A stretch of 8,382 bases of DNA from Verrucomicrobiota bacterium. Its GTDB lineage: Bacteria; Verrucomicrobiota; Verrucomicrobiia; Verrucomicrobiales; Akkermansiaceae. This document shows positions 1 to 7,053 of this stretch, piece after piece. The notes below the pieces were generated by a model. That model saw nothing but the letters and a program-made list of their open reading frames with translations, was not told the origin of the DNA and searched no databases. The position numbers and the translations under genes are program-made. The DNA is taken from assembly GCA_026397695.1 (NCBI GenBank), contig JAPLUJ010000640.1, positions 1 to 8,382 of the forward strand, read 5' to 3'. Numbering within the stretch: position 1 is the first letter of the stretch; each line of letters starts with the position of its first letter.

Positions 1-3000
1 CACCACCTTGCCGCCACGCAGTTCGCCTTCCACCGTGGTGTTAGATGGGGCATGGAGCTTGAACGAGACATTCCAGTCCTTCGGCCAGGCCGGGAACAGC
101 AGCATTTTTTCGCCCTCGCACTGCAGCAGCATGGTTTGCGTCGTGCTGAGGATGTTGCCGCCGTGGCAATGGTCCGGGATCCAGTCGTAGTTCGGGCCCC
201 AGAACACCGGGAAGCGGCTGCCGGCGTGCTTGCTCGACGCATTCCGGACCAGCATTGCCCTGGCCGCATCGGTCAATCCCAGCATGGCCGCCTGGATGGA
301 CGACTGCTGCCAGCCGTGAGAAGCCTTTTCGATGCGGGCCGCAAAGGTGTTCCGTCCGATCTCCAGATCCGGTTTGCCGACGCCGTAAATCCGGAAGGGA
401 AACACGGTATATAACTCGGGATTTTCACAGTTGCCGCGCCTCTGGAACTTCTCCGCTGGCAGGACGTATTTCCTGCCGTCCCGCTCGGTCATGGGGATCC
501 CGGGGATTTCCTGCTGGAAGCGCGTCCAGCGCTGGCGCGCCGTCGCGTCTGTTAGTGCCGGCGGCAAGGCCACGAGGCGCCCGAGCACCACGCGCAGCGC
601 GGCGATATCCGTGGTGGGATTGATGACGCCATCTTGATAGGTTTCGACCGCCTGGGCAGGACTGATGATCAGCTTGCCCGCCGCGTCGCGCTTGAAGCGA
701 GTGTCGAAATGAAGAACCATGGCATCGGTCCAGGGCAGCAGTTGTTCCTTGAGAAACCTCTGATCCTGCGTGTGTTCATAGTAGTCCAACATCATCATCG
801 ACAGGTCGAGTCCGCTCGACCAGATCCAGCGGATATATGAATTGACCATGTCGGAGGGCTGTTTGCCGGTGCGGTTCCAGCCATAGTCGCCATTGCTCAT
901 CAGTCCCCAGAAGCTCATGGTTTCGGTGGCGTAGGCCCCCTCGCAGTTGAACCAAATGCGGTTGCGCGCTTTGGCCAGTTCGAGGGTGTTGAAATACATG
1001 TTGAAGAGCGGCCGCATGAGGTCGTAGTCGCCCGCGGCGAGCATCGGCCAATAGGGCAGCCGCGTGTTCTGATACCAGTAGTCTCCGCCCCAGGCGCGCC
1101 AGTCCGGGTCGGATGTTGCGTTGTCGCCGTGGCGGTTCTCGACGGTGAAAATAGAGCCATTGAACTTGATGGCCATGTTGCCGCGGCCCGCGCAGGCGCT
1201 CATCCACCGCTGCAGCGTGTAGCCGCGCGTGACGGTCTCCGCATCGCCGCCGCCACTGATGCGGATCCAACTCCGGTTCCAGAAGTCGCGCCACCACTGC
1301 TGGTGTTCGGCGCGGCCTTTGGCAAGGTCAACGGCATCCGCGGTTTGGATCGTCTTGTCCAGTTGCTCGAGCCAGGCCTGCGGGGTCGGGCTCTGTTCGG
1401 TGAGCGGATAGATGGAAACACAGTGCGACTTCGCCGGTTTGCCGGACTTGAGCGTGTTGGCGTCGCTCTTGGCAAACCCATTGCCACACATCGCCGCGCC
1501 GAAGGTGCGGTTGAGCAATGGATCCTTGAGGTTCGCCATGACCGACTCGAGCCCCTGCAGTTTCATGCCGATGGGCCACACCGAATACTCGTTGCGATGA
1601 TACCAGACGACACGCTCGCCGCCTGCCACCACGGTGTCGGGTGTTAGGTAGCACTCGATCTCCTTGGGGCGATTACCCTGGTCCACTCCTTTCATGTGCC
1701 AGCAACTGACCCATTCCATGTCTCCAAAGAGGCGCTTTTCGGTCCGCCACACCTCCGCCTTGGCCGTGACGTCAAAGGGCTGCGGGCCGTCGCATTCCAC
1801 ACGGATGACCGGGCGGTTCGCATCGACCCACAGCAGGATTTTGAAAGGTTGATTTTGGGTTTTGGATTCTATTTCGATCATGCCGTCGCGTAGTTTCAAC
1901 TCCTGCCGGAAGGGCTGCCCTTTGACAAACGGCGAGGGTGAGAGCGTAATCCGCACGCGGCCCACCTTGATGATCCGGCTGTTCTCGTCCCAGGCGTCTG
2001 TCTTGCCAATGAGCAAGAGCAGGTCGCCGTTCTCTTCCACCCACACGTTCATGCCGATGTCGCCGTTGCCGATCGGCATCGACCCGGACGAGTTCCTGCT
2101 CGGCGAATTCCAAACGACATTGCAGGCTTCTAACGGATCCATTGTTCCGCCCTCAATGGTGATGTTCTCGACGGCGGGCTGGGGATTGCTCTTGGCCGCG
2201 TCCGCGCCAGCCCATTTTTTCCACATGAGCGGGGCGGCTAACATCCTGATGAAGACGCCGCCCACGACCGGGCGCGCCTGGAATCCTTTGCGCTTCGCAT
2301 CCGTGGTGACGAACCAGTCTGATAGCGGCACCCGCGTGGGGGTTTCATTGGCGTAGCGCCAGATCGGTTCCAGCAGTGCCTGAAAATCCGCGTCATTGCG
2401 TGCCGGGGCGATGCTCCACAGCGCCCAGTCGATCAGGCAGGTGTCGGTGCGGTGATCGACGGGCAACCCGTATTTCTTTTGCACCTTGAGATACCATGCG
2501 ATTTCGGCGTCGCCGATGGCTTCGGGGATCAAGTTGAGGCCTAACACCCGGTCCCAAATCAGATTGTGCTTCATACTCCAACTGCCGGCCTGGTCATAGG
2601 CGAGCCGCGTGTGGCGATCATCCTTGGCCAGATCCTGCCACTTGGCGGCGTAATTGCGGGCGATGGCCAGATACTTCTTCGCATCGTCCGGCTTGCCTGT
2701 TAGCTCGCACAATTGTGCGAAGCCGCCGATGCCGATGATGGCCTTGAGCGCGAGGTTGGCATTGCGCGGCAGGTGTCCGAACATGTCGGCGGAACACAAC
2801 TGGTTTTGCGGGTCGAGCCCTTCCTTCACCAGATAGTCGGCCCACTTCGTGAGCATCGGCCAATAGGACTTTGCCAGATCGGCGTTGCCTTGCTGGCGGG
2901 CTAGCGAAGCCATGATGATAAGCATGTTGCCGCTTTCCTCCACCGGCATGCGGTCGCCGTCCTTGCTGCCCATGCCATACACCTGGCCGGTGGCGTGCGG

Positions 3001-4272
3001 ATAGGTGCCAAGGTCATGCGGCGCATATCCATAGGGCCAGAGCCCGGATGCCGCGTAATCCAACACCGGCACCAGCATGGCCCGGGTCAGCACCGGACTG
3101 AAAACGAGGAAAAACGGTGCCTGCGGGAACAACACATCCACCGTGGCGATGCATCCGTTAGAAAAGTTCTCCTTCGGAAACATCAACGGGCGGCCTTGGG
3201 CGTCGGCACAGATTTTGTTGCCGGCCAGAGTCTGCCGGTAGGCGAGCACGCAGAGCTGGGCGTATTTCTCACCGCCGACCTTGCGGAGGTCCGCTATCAA
3301 GCGTTCGTCAAACGCCGCGCAGCGCAAGCTGAGCGTCTCGTAATCCGCCGCAGCCTTTTTCAGCAGCGCCGCCGCATCGTCGCCGTTGCGCCGCCAGTAG
3401 GGACGCAGGTCCTGTTTGAAATAACGGATCGAGAACTCGTCGTCATAGGCGAACATCAGCCAGCGGGACACGGGCGTGGCAGCGACCTTGGCCGCATCCA
3501 ACACAACGGCGGCCACCGGCGCGTCCTTGGCGGGCACCGGCATGACCGTCTTGATCACCGGCAATGCGCCGCCCGCCGCAAAGGCATCCCTGGCCACGCC
3601 CGCCGGCAGGATGTGCGACGAGTTCTTTGCATCCTTCGGGGCGGCCAGATAGAAGGACCCCCAATCGATCCTGAGGTTATCACCCTTCTTGGCGAGCACC
3701 GGTTGCTCGTGAGAAGCCATGCCCAACACCTCGAGTCCGGCAATGGCGGGTTGCGTGCAATTGACTTGCTGCTTCGGCTCATTGACCGCGATTTCCGCCG
3801 CCGCATCCTGATAGAAAGCCACCTCGTGGGTTGCGCCGTCGGTGGCGCGGGCGACAAATGCCAGATAGGTCACCGGTCGCGACAATACATCGAGGTCGTC
3901 CGGCAGGGCGGGTGTCATGAATGTGAGCGTGAGCTGGATGCCCGCGCCGTCGAAGGTGCAGATCGTGCGGGTCGGCAGCACTTCCACACCGGTCTGCGGC
4001 AAGGCCGCCACTGCGGCAGGTTCCGTTCCTATCAGACGATACGCCTTGCCATCGATGCGCACCATGCCGCAAAGCCGGTTCGGTTTGCCGGTCCAGTGGA
4101 CGGTGTCGGCGTCGGTCAGCTTGTTCGCCGGCGACCAGATGCTGAAATACGGATCGTGGGTGACCAGCGGTACGGACGGTGGGCGGAGGCTCTCAGCAGC
4201 CTGCGTGACGAGCGTGCCGACGAGTAGCGATAACATCAGCGAGGTGGCGGAATAATAAGGGACCATGATCAT
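1..4272 (-). CDS. Exported fusion protein: glutaminase-A-like module plus DUF5703/GH95-like glycoside hydrolase module (3' end outside window)
   Basis: The minus-strand frame is open without a stop from ATG 4272-4270 to the left edge (1424 codons). A second in-frame ATG at 4266 is an alternative start; neither has a clear Shine-Dalgarno. Residues 1-26 look like a signal peptide (hydrophobic LMLSLLVGTLV, then TQA-AES), so the product is probably exported. Module 1 resembles GtaA-type proteins. A DUF4964-like start (PLVTHDPYFSIWSP) is followed by a DUF5127-like beta region. A DUF4965-like region then contains FDE 321-323, PKENFSNG 366-373, HDLG 419-422 and VEESGNM 444-450. The DUF1793-like part contains MKHNLIWDR 567-575 and ends with GFQARPVVGG 663-672. 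A linker at about 690-710 leads to module 2, which opens with DUF5703_N signatures (VVWNSPS 719-725, GSMPIGNGDIGMNVW 730-744). Its helical catalytic-type domain contains WWRDFW 993-998, N1038, N1069, E1210 and PDHCHGGN around D1367. The last residues (FKLHAP, TVEGELRGG) resemble the C-terminal beta domain of such enzymes, so probably only a few tens of residues are missing. 'Glutaminase' is a family label; the true substrate is unknown. Confidence 0.85.
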   Translation of the reverse strand, partial: MIMVPYYSATSLMLSLLVGTLVTQAAESLRPPSVPLVTHDPYFSIWSPANKLTDADTVHWTGKPNRLCGMVRIDGKAYRLIGTEPAAVAALPQTGVEVLPTRTICTFDGAGIQLTLTFMTPALPDDLDVLSRPVTYLAFVARATDGATHEVAFYQDAAAEIAVNEPKQQVNCTQPAIAGLEVLGMASHEQPVLAKKGDNLRIDWGSFYLAAPKDAKNSSHILPAGVARDAFAAGGALPVIKTVMPVPAKDAPVAAVVLDAAKVAATPVSRWLMFAYDDEFSIRYFKQDLRPYWRRNGDDAAALLKKAAADYETLSLRCAAFDERLIADLRKVGGEKYAQLCVLAYRQTLAGNKICADAQGRPLMFPKENFSNGCIATVDVLFPQAPFFLVFSPVLTRAMLVPVLDYAASGLWPYGYAPHDLGTYPHATGQVYGMGSKDGDRMPVEESGNMLIIMASLARQQGNADLAKSYWPMLTKWADYLVKEGLDPQNQLCSADMFGHLPRNANLALKAIIGIGGFAQLCELTGKPDDAKKYLAIARNYAAKWQDLAKDDRHTRLAYDQAGSWSMKHNLIWDRVLGLNLIPEAIGDAEIAWYLKVQKKYGLPVDHRTDTCLIDWALWSIAPARNDADFQALLEPIWRYANETPTRVPLSDWFVTTDAKRKGFQARPVVGGVFIRMLAAPLMWKKWAGADAAKSNPQPAVENITIEGGTMDPLEACNVVWNSPSRNSSGSMPIGNGDIGMNVWVEENGDLLLLIGKTDAWDENSRIIKVGRVRITLSPSPFVKGQPFRQELKLRDGMIEIESKTQNQPFKILLWVDANRPVIRVECDGPQPFDVTAKAEVWRTEKRLFGDMEWVSCWHMKGVDQGNRPKEIECYLTPDTVVAGGERVVWYHRNEYSVWPIGMKLQGLESVMANLKDPLLNRTFGAAMCGNGFAKSDANTLKSGKPAKSHCVSIYPLTEQSPTPQAWLEQLDKTIQTADAVDLAKGRAEHQQWWRDFWNRSWIRISGGGDAETVTRGYTLQRWMSACAGRGNMAIKFNGSIFTVENRHGDNATSDPDWRAWGGDYWYQNTRLPYWPMLAAGDYDLMRPLFNMYFNTLELAKARNRIWFNCEGAYATETMSFWGLMSNGDYGWNRTGKQPSDMVNSYIRWIWSSGLDLSMMMLDYYEHTQDQRFLKEQLLPWTDAMVLHFDTRFKRDAAGKLIISPAQAVETYQDGVINPTTDIAALRVVLGRLVALPPALTDATARQRWTRFQQEIPGIPMTERDGRKYVLPAEKFQRRGNCENPELYTVFPFRIYGVGKPDLEIGRNTFAARIEKASHGWQQSSIQAAMLGLTDAARAMLVRNASSKHAGSRFPVFWGPNYDWIPDHCHGGNILSTTQTMLLQCEGEKMLLFPAWPKDWNVSFKLHAPSNTTVEGELRGGKVV

Positions 4273-4328
4273 GGCAATCAGGGGTAGTATGGTTGATGGA
4301 TGTGGAATGACAGCAGCTCTATGCCTGC

Positions 4329-5321
4329 TTACTCTCCACCCTTGGCTCCGGGCGCTGCGCCCGCACCCATGCGTTTGAAGAGTCGGAACAGGTCGCTGTC
4401 CGAAGTCAGGATCACGGTGCTGTCCTTGTTGAGTGCTTTCTGATAGGTTTCGAGGGTTTTGGTGAATTGATAGAAATCCGCCGCAACGGGGCTGGAATTA
4501 TAGGCGGCGGCGTAGATGCCGGTGGCCTTGGCGTCCGCCTCGCCTTTGATCTCCTGTTCCTGGCGGTAGGCGCCGGACTCGATTTCCAGCAGATCGCGCT
4601 CTTTGCGGCCAAGGATTTTCGCGGCTTCGCCAGCGCCTTCGGAGCGGAAGCGTTCGGCGATTTGCAGGCGTTCGGACGACATGCGGGCGTAGATTTTTTC
4701 GATGACGCCGGACTTGTAGTTGATGCGCTTGAAGCGCACGTCGAGCAGTTCGATGCCCCAGATGCTGACTTTCGGTTGGGCGGCCTTGAGGATCTGGGCA
4801 TTGAGAACGCTGCGTCCGTAATGAATGGGCGGGAGCGTGCCGAGGTTGGTATTTTCCACGACGAGCGTTTTATCGCGTTCGGGAGTCCGGTCTTTTTCGC
4901 TGCGGATCACCTCGATCAGGTCGTGGGCGGCGATCACGTTGCGGGTTTCGCTGCCGATGATATCATCGAGGCGCGAAAGCGCGCTGCGTTCATCGCGCAG
5001 TTTCTCAAAATAAGTTTGGGGGTTGGAGATGCGCCAGCGGGCGAAGTTGTCCACGGTGATATAGAGTTTGTCGCGGGTGGGCATTTCGATGGCCGGGCCA
5101 TTCCATTCGAGGATGCGTTTTTCGATGCGGTTCACCTGTTGGATGAAAGGTTTTTTGAAATGCAGGCCGGCTTCGTTTGTGGCGGGGTCGGCATTGATGA
5201 TATGTACCGGTTTGCCGAATTCGGTGATGAATACCTGCTCGGTTTGGTCCACGGTGAAGGCGCTGCTGGCAAACAGTATGACGGCGACGCCCAGGAGGAT
5301 GAGAGTGATGAGATGTTTCAT
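4329..5321 (-). CDS. hflC: HflC, SPFH/band-7 protease modulator
   Basis: The product is 330 residues, close to the usual HflC length. It begins MKHLITLILLGVAVILF, a single N-terminal membrane anchor at about residues 4-21, followed by the typical TVDQTEQVFITEFGKPV opening of the SPFH domain. Later features are HFKKPF, FARWRI, the RMSSERLQIAERFRSEG segment that starts the long coiled-coil helix, EIKGEADAKA, and a FYQFTKTLETY segment near the end. In studied bacteria HflC pairs with HflK in a large membrane complex that encloses FtsH and limits its access to membrane substrates. ATG 5321 is chosen because the anchor starts at once after it. A GTG at 5357 overlapping the hflK stop would add 12 unlikely residues. 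No good Shine-Dalgarno precedes either start. The gap to upstream hflK is 32 bases, so the two are probably co-transcribed and translationally linked. The C-terminal tail is Gly/Ala-rich. No ftsH lies in the window. Confidence 0.93.
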   Translation of the reverse strand: MKHLITLILLGVAVILFASSAFTVDQTEQVFITEFGKPVHIINADPATNEAGLHFKKPFIQQVNRIEKRILEWNGPAIEMPTRDKLYITVDNFARWRISNPQTYFEKLRDERSALSRLDDIIGSETRNVIAAHDLIEVIRSEKDRTPERDKTLVVENTNLGTLPPIHYGRSVLNAQILKAAQPKVSIWGIELLDVRFKRINYKSGVIEKIYARMSSERLQIAERFRSEGAGEAAKILGRKERDLLEIESGAYRQEQEIKGEADAKATGIYAAAYNSSPVAADFYQFTKTLETYQKALNKDSTVILTSDSDLFRLFKRMGAGAAPGAKGGE

Positions 5322-5353
5322 GGCAATGGTGTGGGTGTGAATTCCGCAGGGGC

Positions 5354-6325
5354 TCACTTGTTGAGGTTCATAAGCGGCAGGAACTGTTTGGCATCCTCGT
5401 CGAGAATGATTTTCTGACCGAGTTTCGGCAACACTTCGTTCATGGTTTCCAGATAGAGGCGCTGCTTGGTGATGGCTGGGGCCTTGTCGTATTGGGCGAG
5501 GAGTTGCTTGAAACGCGTGACATCACCTTCGGCTTCGTTGACGCGTTGCACGGCGAAGCCTTCGGCAGCGGAGATTTTTTGTGCGGCCAGGCCCTTGGCT
5601 TTCGGGATGACGCGGTTGTATTCGCCGTTAGCCTCGTTGATCATTTGCTCGCGTTCCTGTTGGGAGCGGTTCACTTCATCGAACGACCGTTGCACCGGGC
5701 CGGGCGGATGCACATTCTTGAGCTGGATCTGTTCGACGCTTAGGCCCATGTTGAGCTGTTGCAGGATGGCGATCAGGCGTTTGAGGGATTCCACTTCGAT
5801 CTCGTTGCGGCCGATGGTCAGGACTTCGTCCACGGTGCGGTCGCCGATGACCTCGCACATCACGCTTTCGGTGAGGTCGCGCAGGGTGGAACCGGGATTG
5901 CGCAGTTGGAACAGATAGTCGCGGGGATTCGAAATGTTGTATTGCACGATCCACTCGACATTCGCGGCATTGAGATCACCGGTGACCATGTCCCGTTCCT
6001 TGTCTGGTTCGGTGCCGATCTGGTCGGGGTTGGTGGACCCGCGGGTTCCGAAGCCGAACTCCATTTTGAGTTGCCGACGGACGGGCACGAGGGTCGCAGT
6101 GTCGATCCCAAAGGGGAATTTGAAATGCAGTCCCGGGCTGGCGGTAAAGCTGAATTTTCCGAACCTCTGGATGACCGCGACGGACTCGGGAGGCACGGTG
6201 AAGAACGCCGAGAAGACGCCGATCAACAAGAGAATCGCCAGCGGAGCGATGACCAGCAAACGGGGTGAAAGATTCAGCTTCGGACGGACGAAGGTGAGGG
6301 TGTTGTCGATGGGTGGTGGATTCAT
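5354..6325 (-). CDS. hflK: HflK, SPFH/band-7 protease modulator
   Basis: The product is 323 residues from ATG 6325. A short cytoplasmic-type lead (MNPPPIDNTLTFVRPKLNLS) precedes one membrane segment at about residues 22-43 (LLVIAPLAILLLIGVFSAFF). The SPFH domain follows, with SVAVIQRFGKF, SPGLHFKFPFGID, WIVQYNISNPRDYLFQLRNP, SVMCEVIG and TVDEVLTIGR. The coiled-coil segment includes QIQLKNVHPPGPVQRSFDEV and QEREQMINEANGEYN, and the family-typical RLYLETMNEVL lies near the C-terminus. These are classic HflK motifs; with HflC it is expected to form the FtsH-associated membrane complex. It is much shorter than E. coli HflK (419 residues) because the Gly-rich N-terminal extension is absent. The frame stays open upstream to 6592, but those 89 codons do not resemble HflK and contain a hairpin and a possible promoter, so the internal ATG is preferred. 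Another in-frame ATG at 6394 cannot be excluded. Confidence 0.92.
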   Translation of the reverse strand: MNPPPIDNTLTFVRPKLNLSPRLLVIAPLAILLLIGVFSAFFTVPPESVAVIQRFGKFSFTASPGLHFKFPFGIDTATLVPVRRQLKMEFGFGTRGSTNPDQIGTEPDKERDMVTGDLNAANVEWIVQYNISNPRDYLFQLRNPGSTLRDLTESVMCEVIGDRTVDEVLTIGRNEIEVESLKRLIAILQQLNMGLSVEQIQLKNVHPPGPVQRSFDEVNRSQQEREQMINEANGEYNRVIPKAKGLAAQKISAAEGFAVQRVNEAEGDVTRFKQLLAQYDKAPAITKQRLYLETMNEVLPKLGQKIILDEDAKQFLPLMNLNK

Positions 6326-6374
6326 GGGGATGGTTGGAAGGTGCGACCAGAGGGGTTCCGGACGGCGTTGGATG

Positions 6375-6388
6375 AACCCTACAGGGTT
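6375..6388. repeat. Short perfect inverted repeat upstream of hflK
   Basis: AACCCT at 6375-6380 and AGGGTT at 6383-6388 are perfect reverse complements separated by two bases. It lies about 50 bases upstream of the chosen hflK ATG, just downstream of the possible hflK promoter, so it would sit at the very 5' end of the transcript. It could be a small hairpin, a repressor half-site pair or part of a dispersed repeat. There is no T-run, so it is not an obvious terminator. Confidence 0.45.
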
Positions 6389-6396
6389 TCTCATGG

Positions 6397-6426
6397 ATTG
6401 TAACTTGGAAAATCCGGCGCTGTCTG
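6397..6426 (-). promoter_or_regulatory. Possible sigma-70-type promoter for hflK
   Basis: On the minus strand, CAGACA (6426-6421, four of six matches to TTGACA) and TACAAT (6402-6397, five of six matches to TATAAT) are separated by 18 bases. Transcription would start near 6390 and leave a leader of about 65 bases before the hflK ATG. Such a match can arise by chance in this much sequence, so this is a weak proposal. Confidence 0.25.
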
Positions 6427-6601
6427 GACCGGCCTGCGGTGGGGTTGCCGTAAGACCGTGCCCGGGCATCCAGAACTGACGATCCACCGCCTCCGCTTTT
6501 TCTCTTCCCGCAGGGCCGATGCCTGTTAGCCTCAAGGCAATCCAAACCCGTCCATCGAATTCTCGTCGCCTGATACACCCATCACCTCCCATTTACAGAA
6601 A

Positions 6602-6617
6602 TTCACTTTAAAGTGAA
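6602..6617. promoter_or_regulatory. 16-base perfect palindrome, candidate operator of the toxin-antitoxin operon
   Basis: TTCACTTT at 6602-6609 is followed directly by its exact reverse complement AAAGTGAA at 6610-6617, with no spacer. Perfect dyads at the 5' end of toxin-antitoxin operons are commonly bound by the helix-turn-helix antitoxin, alone or with its toxin, for autorepression. The palindrome contains the earliest possible GTG start of the toxin (6613). If translation starts at the later GTG 6670 it would lie wholly in the leader. The symmetry is seen directly; the operator role is inferred. Confidence 0.55.
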
Positions 6618-7053
6618 AAAATCCATTGCAATCATTCTTCGCACCATTCATCTTGGCTCTGCCCGCCGAGTGGTGACGCTCGGCATTGATGGAAACTCCC
6701 CGGCAGATGACTTTCTTGATCAGCTCCAAACCTCCAATACTGAAGGCTATGATGCCCTATACGCCCGGCTCCGTGCCGTTGCGGAACGAGACAGGTATGA
6801 AAACATGCTCACATTCCGCTCACTTGGGGATGGCCTTTATGAATTCAAAACGAAGAAATCCGGGCTCCGTTTGTTTGCCTTTTACGACCAAATCGAAGGC
6901 ACGGAGCCCCAATTGATCGTCGCGGCTTCCGGCACTTCCAAAAGCAAACGCCAAGCAGCAGACATCTCAAGGGCACGCCAGCTTCGCGAACGCTACCTTC
7001 GCGGTAAAAAACTCCCCAATACCACTATCGAAATCAAGGAACTGGACTCATGA
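6613..7053 (+). CDS. RelE/HigB-type (Gp49-like) toxin of a toxin-antitoxin pair
   Basis: The reading frame encodes up to 146 residues. From residue 20 it follows the Gp49-like HigB/RelE pattern. A first beta strand and helix (RVVTLGIDGNSPADDFLDQL) is followed by a helical region ending RLRAVAERDR. Next come GLYEFKTKKSGLRLFAFYD (residues 74-92, the beta hairpin typical of the fold), a strand LIVAASG, and a basic final helix with ARQLRERYL. Family members are usually ribosome-dependent mRNA endonucleases, and they often keep basic and aromatic residues in the hairpin and C-terminus; here R86, Y91 and the RERYL segment are candidates. The start is uncertain. GTG 6613 gives the longest form but adds 19 residues not expected in the family and sits inside a palindrome. 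GTG 6670 or 6673 would begin right at the first beta strand. No start has a good Shine-Dalgarno. The stop overlaps the antitoxin ATG by four bases. Confidence 0.82.
   Translation: MKKSIAIILRTIHLGSARRVVTLGIDGNSPADDFLDQLQTSNTEGYDALYARLRAVAERDRYENMLTFRSLGDGLYEFKTKKSGLRLFAFYDQIEGTEPQLIVAASGTSKSKRQAADISRARQLRERYLRGKKLPNTTIEIKELDS
7036..7040 (+). promoter_or_regulatory. Shine-Dalgarno of the antitoxin gene
   Basis: AAGGA lies inside the toxin coding end, nine bases before ATG 7050. It is the only convincing ribosome binding site in the window and supports this antitoxin start. Together with the ATGA overlap it suggests both coupled and independent translation of the antitoxin, which would favour antitoxin over toxin. 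Confidence 0.6.

Larger units (their letters stand above)
6326..6612. other. Divergent intergenic region between hflK and the toxin gene
   Basis: This 287-base stretch separates minus-strand hflK from the plus-strand toxin-antitoxin pair, so it must hold promoters firing both ways. I see a weak sigma-70-like pair for hflK, a small perfect hairpin, and most of a perfect palindrome next to the toxin start. The minus strand is open through nearly all of it, but the deduced peptide has no recognisable similarity and is judged non-coding. No RNA gene or riboswitch fold is evident by eye. Confidence 0.6.

Noticed and set aside
2995..4227. Plus-strand reading frame of 410 codons
   Set aside because: It lies opposite the fusion gene. 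Its peptide is Arg/His-rich and low in structure, typical of an antisense shadow of a GC-rich gene, while the minus-strand frame shows coherent GtaA-family motifs throughout.
1..4272. Fusion produced by a frameshift or by two separate genes
   Set aside because: Reading codon by codon, the frame from 4272 to position 1 stays in phase without a stop, and family-like motifs occur on both sides of the linker. No frame change is needed.
4349..4363. CGGGCGC-T-GCGCCCG dyad as a terminator after hflC
   Set aside because: It lies inside the hflC coding end (the Ala/Gly-rich tail), has a one-base loop, and no T-run follows on the minus strand.
4467..5417. Plus-strand reading frame of 316 codons opposite hflC
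   Set aside because: The peptide is Phe/Gly/Asp-rich and without motifs, as expected from the complement of a coding frame. HflC on the minus strand is unambiguous.
6326..6592. 89-codon N-terminal extension of hflK, in frame on the minus strand
   Set aside because: The deduced residues are unlike HflK and have no membrane or Gly-rich character. The region carries a dyad and a promoter-like pair, so an untranslated leader is more likely.
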